Positions 5,519-5,620 of a DNA stretch of 5,620 bases are shown piece after piece; the first letter of the stretch is position 1, and every line of letters begins with the position of its first letter. The DNA lies in the NCBI GenBank assembly GCA_900320235.1, contig ONRO01000376.1, positions 1 to 5,620 on the forward strand. The letters run 5' to 3'. The position numbers and the translations under genes are program-made. The notes beneath the pieces were generated by a model. It saw only the letters and a program-made list of their open reading frames with translations, searched no databases and was not told where the DNA came from. This DNA comes from an uncultured Eubacteriales bacterium (GTDB lineage Bacteria; Bacillota; Clostridia; Oscillospirales; Acutalibacteraceae).

Positions 5519-5620
5519 ATGAATTACAATAGTACAAGAGATAAAAACAGAGTGGTAACAGCTTCACAGGCAATTGCTCAGGGAATCTCTGAGGAAGGCG
5601 GACTTTTTGTACCGCAGGAG
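5519..5620 (+). CDS. thrC: Threonine synthase, N-terminal fragment cut by the window edge
   Basis: Only the first 34 codons are visible. They read MNYNSTRDKN, then VVTASQAIAQGISEEGGLFV before PQE. This matches the N-terminus of threonine synthase, where a YxSTR opening is followed by the AI..G...DGGLFVP motif. The enzyme uses pyridoxal phosphate to convert O-phosphohomoserine to threonine. AAGGA (5508-5512) lies 6 bases before the ATG at 5519; a nearby ATG at 5515 in another frame stops after four residues. The catalytic lysine and cofactor site lie beyond the edge. No terminator or convincing promoter separates it from the dipeptidase gene. Confidence 0.9.
   Translation, partial: MNYNSTRDKNRVVTASQAIAQGISEEGGLFVPQE

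Overview
The window looks like a chromosomal housekeeping segment from an anaerobic Firmicute of class Clostridia, most likely a Ruminococcus-type member of the Oscillospiraceae. Four things point there: moderately AT-rich coding sequence, strong AGGAGG-type ribosome binding sites, the gene order rplS - lepB - rbgA - rnhB - yraN, and a GC-rich non-coding element of a kind I recall from gut Ruminococcaceae. The family assignment is an inference. All genes recognised lie on the + strand.

Bases 1-433 hold no convincing gene. After about 100 unremarkable bases comes a GC-rich, hairpin-rich element (about 104-323), then an A-rich tract, then a near-consensus sigma-A promoter (399-427, 17-base spacer, extended -10). 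The promoter drives a structured leader of about 115 bases that resembles an autoregulatory L19 leader, then rplS (ribosomal protein L19), closed by an intrinsic terminator at 905-931.

Downstream is a compact run of genes with no clear new promoter. First comes a 159-residue membrane protein that looks like a signal peptidase I fold without its catalytic Ser and Lys. It is followed by an intact signal peptidase I (lepB). A strong GNRA-capped hairpin separates lepB from rbgA (ribosome-assembly GTPase), rnhB (ribonuclease HII) and a yraN-family gene, which are linked by 14- and 4-base overlaps. An ASCH-domain protein and an M19 (renal-type) dipeptidase follow, also overlapping by 14 bases. The window ends in the first 34 codons of threonine synthase (thrC).

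Functionally the segment combines ribosome production (L19, RbgA), protein export processing (LepB and its apparent inactive relative), nucleic-acid maintenance (RNase HII, YraN) and small-molecule metabolism (dipeptidase, ThrC). The most unusual items are the apparent pseudo-signal peptidase beside lepB, the possible anti-Shine-Dalgarno in the rplS leader, and the GC-rich element upstream with a 64-codon open reverse frame. No mobile element, CRISPR array, tRNA or rRNA is visible.
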